A program made the position numbers and the translations under genes. Below, in pieces: positions 42,215 to 43,096 of a stretch of DNA of 43,096 nt. The notes beneath the pieces are model-generated. The model saw only the letters and a list, made by a program, of their open reading frames with translations, was not told the origin of the DNA and ran no database searches. Position 1 is the first letter of the stretch, and the number at the start of each line of letters is the position of its first letter. Source of the DNA: Paracoccaceae bacterium (lineage in GTDB: Bacteria > Pseudomonadota > Alphaproteobacteria > Rhodobacterales > Rhodobacteraceae); contig JAAEZB010000022.1 of the NCBI GenBank assembly GCA_018223085.1, positions 1 to 43,096 of the forward strand. Reading direction: 5' to 3'.

Positions 42215-42599
42215 GACGCGCTTGGCCGTTCTCGTCCAGCGCCACAAAGGTAAAGACCGCTTGTGTCACCTGTTCGCTCTCTTCCTGATGCCGCGCCCGC
42301 CGATAGGCCTTGACCAGAATGCGCATCGACGAGCGCCCGACCTTAAGCATATCCGTATAGATCGACACCTCGTCGCCAACCTTCACAGGCCGGTGAAACT
42401 CGATCTGCTCCACGGAAATCGTCGCGCTGCGCCCGCGCGAATAGAGCGACGCCACAGACCCGGCGGCAAGGTCCATCTGCGCCATGAGCCAGCCACCAAA
42501 TATATCACCCGCCGGGTTGGTATCAGACGGCATCGCGATCACGCGCACAGTCGGGCCGTCGCCGGAAAGAATACAGTCTTGAGGCATAGGATCGGTCAT
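42198..42599 (-). CDS. acyl-CoA thioesterase, YciA-type hotdog fold
   Basis: The 133-residue protein has the hotdog pattern of YciA/ACOT-type hydrolases: M-P-S-D-T-N-P-A-G-D-I-F-G-G-W-L-M near residue 23 (catalytic Asp in N-P-A-G-D), then I-E-F-H-R-P-V-K-V-G-D-E-V-S-I-Y and V-T-Q-A-V-F-T-F-V-A-L-D. It hydrolyses CoA thioesters in the cytoplasm; acyl-chain preference is unknown. The ATG at 42599 is the first of two in frame (the other is the fifth codon). Its stop lies within the convergent hairpin at 42189-42214. Confidence 0.9.
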   Translation of the reverse strand: MTDPMPQDCILSGDGPTVRVIAMPSDTNPAGDIFGGWLMAQMDLAAGSVASLYSRGRSATISVEQIEFHRPVKVGDEVSIYTDMLKVGRSSMRILVKAYRRARHQEESEQVTQAVFTFVALDENGQARPARPE

Positions 42600-42683
42600 C
42601 GCGGCGGCTCTCCTGAGGCTAAGGGCCTGCTTATCGCATACTCCCTGCCCCGCGCCTAGCGCCCCGCCCTGCGGCGCAAGACC

Positions 42684-42905
42684 TCAGCCCTTCTGCCGCA
42701 GCTGCCGCACGCCCTTCAGCGCCAAAACAAGAAACGGCGTGCCGTGCATGATCATATCGAACCAATCAAGCGGTCGGACCAATGTGCCCGCCGCCAGCAT
42801 CTTGAGCTTTTCCCAGATATGCGGTTCGGGAACAAACGGTGCCAATCCCAAAAGAAGCGCCACAAGCGTGACTTCGAACCACGAGAGCTTGTCGAGCCAT
42901 TTCAT
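42684..42905 (-). CDS. small membrane protein, 73 residues
   Basis: A short protein with two hydrophobic stretches: residues 9-25 (F-E-V-T-L-V-A-L-L-L-G-L-A-P-F-V-P) and 48-66 (D-M-I-M-H-G-T-P-F-L-V-L-A-L), joined by a basic loop with P-H-I-W-E-K-L-K-M-L. It resembles short proteins that are listed, without experimental proof, as RND-transporter related in Rhodobacteraceae. It is downstream of the tRNA-Asp gene and 84 bases before the thioesterase gene. No function is assigned. Confidence 0.65.
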   Translation of the reverse strand: MKWLDKLSWFEVTLVALLLGLAPFVPEPHIWEKLKMLAAGTLVRPLDWFDMIMHGTPFLVLALKGVRQLRQKG

Positions 42906-42932
42906 ATCGGGGCCTTTCGGGAAAGGAAGAAA

Positions 42933-43009
42933 TGGCGCGGTTGACGGGGCTCGAACCCGCGACCCCCGGCGTGACAGGCCGGTACTCTAACCAACTGAGC
43001 TACAACCGC
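42933..43009 (-). tRNA. tRNA-Asp (GUC)
   Basis: A complete 77-nucleotide cloverleaf: acceptor GCGGTTG/CAACCGC, G discriminator and encoded CCA, D arm GCTC...GAGT, anticodon stem CCGGC/GCCGG around CTGTCAC (anticodon GTC), and T arm with TTCGAGC. The anticodon and the sequence match tRNA-Asp. Confidence 0.97.
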
Positions 43010-43042
43010 GCATCTACGCTTCAGGTGCTGGACGGACAGTGA

Positions 43043-43096
43043 TGGCGCGGTTGACGGGGCTCGAACCCGCGACCCCCGGCGTGACAGGCCGGTACT
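43043..43096 (-). tRNA. second tRNA-Asp (GUC), cut by the window edge
   Basis: The 54 visible bases (3' end with CCA, T arm, anticodon stem and GTC anticodon) are identical to the tRNA at 42933-43009. The copy spacing is 110 bases, so the gene should extend to about 43119. Confidence 0.93.

Noticed and set aside
42739-42990. Plus-strand frames running into the tRNA-Asp
   Set aside because: They read across a complete cloverleaf and the opposite small membrane protein gene.
1-43096. CRISPR array, prophage or insertion sequence
   Set aside because: No regularly spaced repeat-spacer units, no transposase, integrase or structural phage genes in any frame.

Overview
The window looks like a chromosomal segment of a marine-type member of the Rhodobacteraceae (roseobacter group, Alphaproteobacteria). 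The evidence is the GC-rich coding sequence, an ALA synthase of the Rhodobacter HemA type starting at TTG, the TRAP transporter, the gene families seen only or mainly in this group (CoxE-like VWA protein, DUF2852, DUF2189, several short conserved proteins), FNR-type boxes, and a copy-and-hairpin intergenic repeat that I recognise from such genomes. I see no phage, insertion sequence, plasmid gene, CRISPR array or rRNA. Both ends are cut: a VWA-protein gene at the left edge and a second tRNA-Asp at the right edge.

Layout. 1-2453 (+): VWA protein (partial), DedA membrane protein, small M48 protease. 2519-8144 (-): PIN protein, RlmI-type rRNA methyltransferase, a lipoprotein, an 89-residue protein and glnE. 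8257-10734 (+): YbaK-like deacylase, DUF2852 protein, RDD protein, Bpt leucyltransferase. 10737-11900 (-): YcaQ-type winged-helix protein. 12046-16518 (-): TRAP operon of the TakP/FcbT type (binding protein, small and oversized large permease), divergent from 16770-18850 (+), a Cache histidine kinase plus NarL-type regulator that very likely controls it. 18923-19966 (-): di-haem cytochrome c peroxidase. 20328-22803 (+): ilv leader peptide, attenuator, ilvB and ilvH. 22880-23227 (-): small beta-rich protein. 23441-25741 (+): HTH regulator, Rieske oxygenase, 71-residue protein. 25746-34587 (-): DUF2189 protein, amidase, prfB, PBP1A (mrcA), amiC, aminotransferase. 34610-36748 (+): M48 protease with TPRs and a DsbA-like protein. 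36843-40583 (-): ispG, RodZ-like protein, hemA. 40806-42179 (+): M20 dipeptidase. 42198-43096 (-): acyl-CoA thioesterase, small membrane protein, two tandem tRNA-Asp genes.

Most genes are ordinary housekeeping. The richest signal is in the non-coding parts. The 506-base gap before ilvB holds an FNR-like box for the peroxidase, a possible small RNA with an anti-Shine-Dalgarno tract and its own terminator, a promoter, and a complete branched-chain amino acid attenuator in which antiterminator and terminator share three bases. The TRAP/two-component gap holds a clean dyad at an activator-like position. The regulator/Rieske gap has a 20-bp-period direct repeat, and the DUF2852 promoter has two copies of one 21-bp palindrome. 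Three gaps carry arrays of an 11-bp unit, and three others carry a two-hairpin repeat whose first stem is replaced by a different but still paired sequence in one copy.

The best candidates for something not yet described are the regulator-Rieske-71 residue cassette, the 11-bp repeat family, and the candidate small RNA before ilvB. Functions were read from motifs by eye; no database search was possible.
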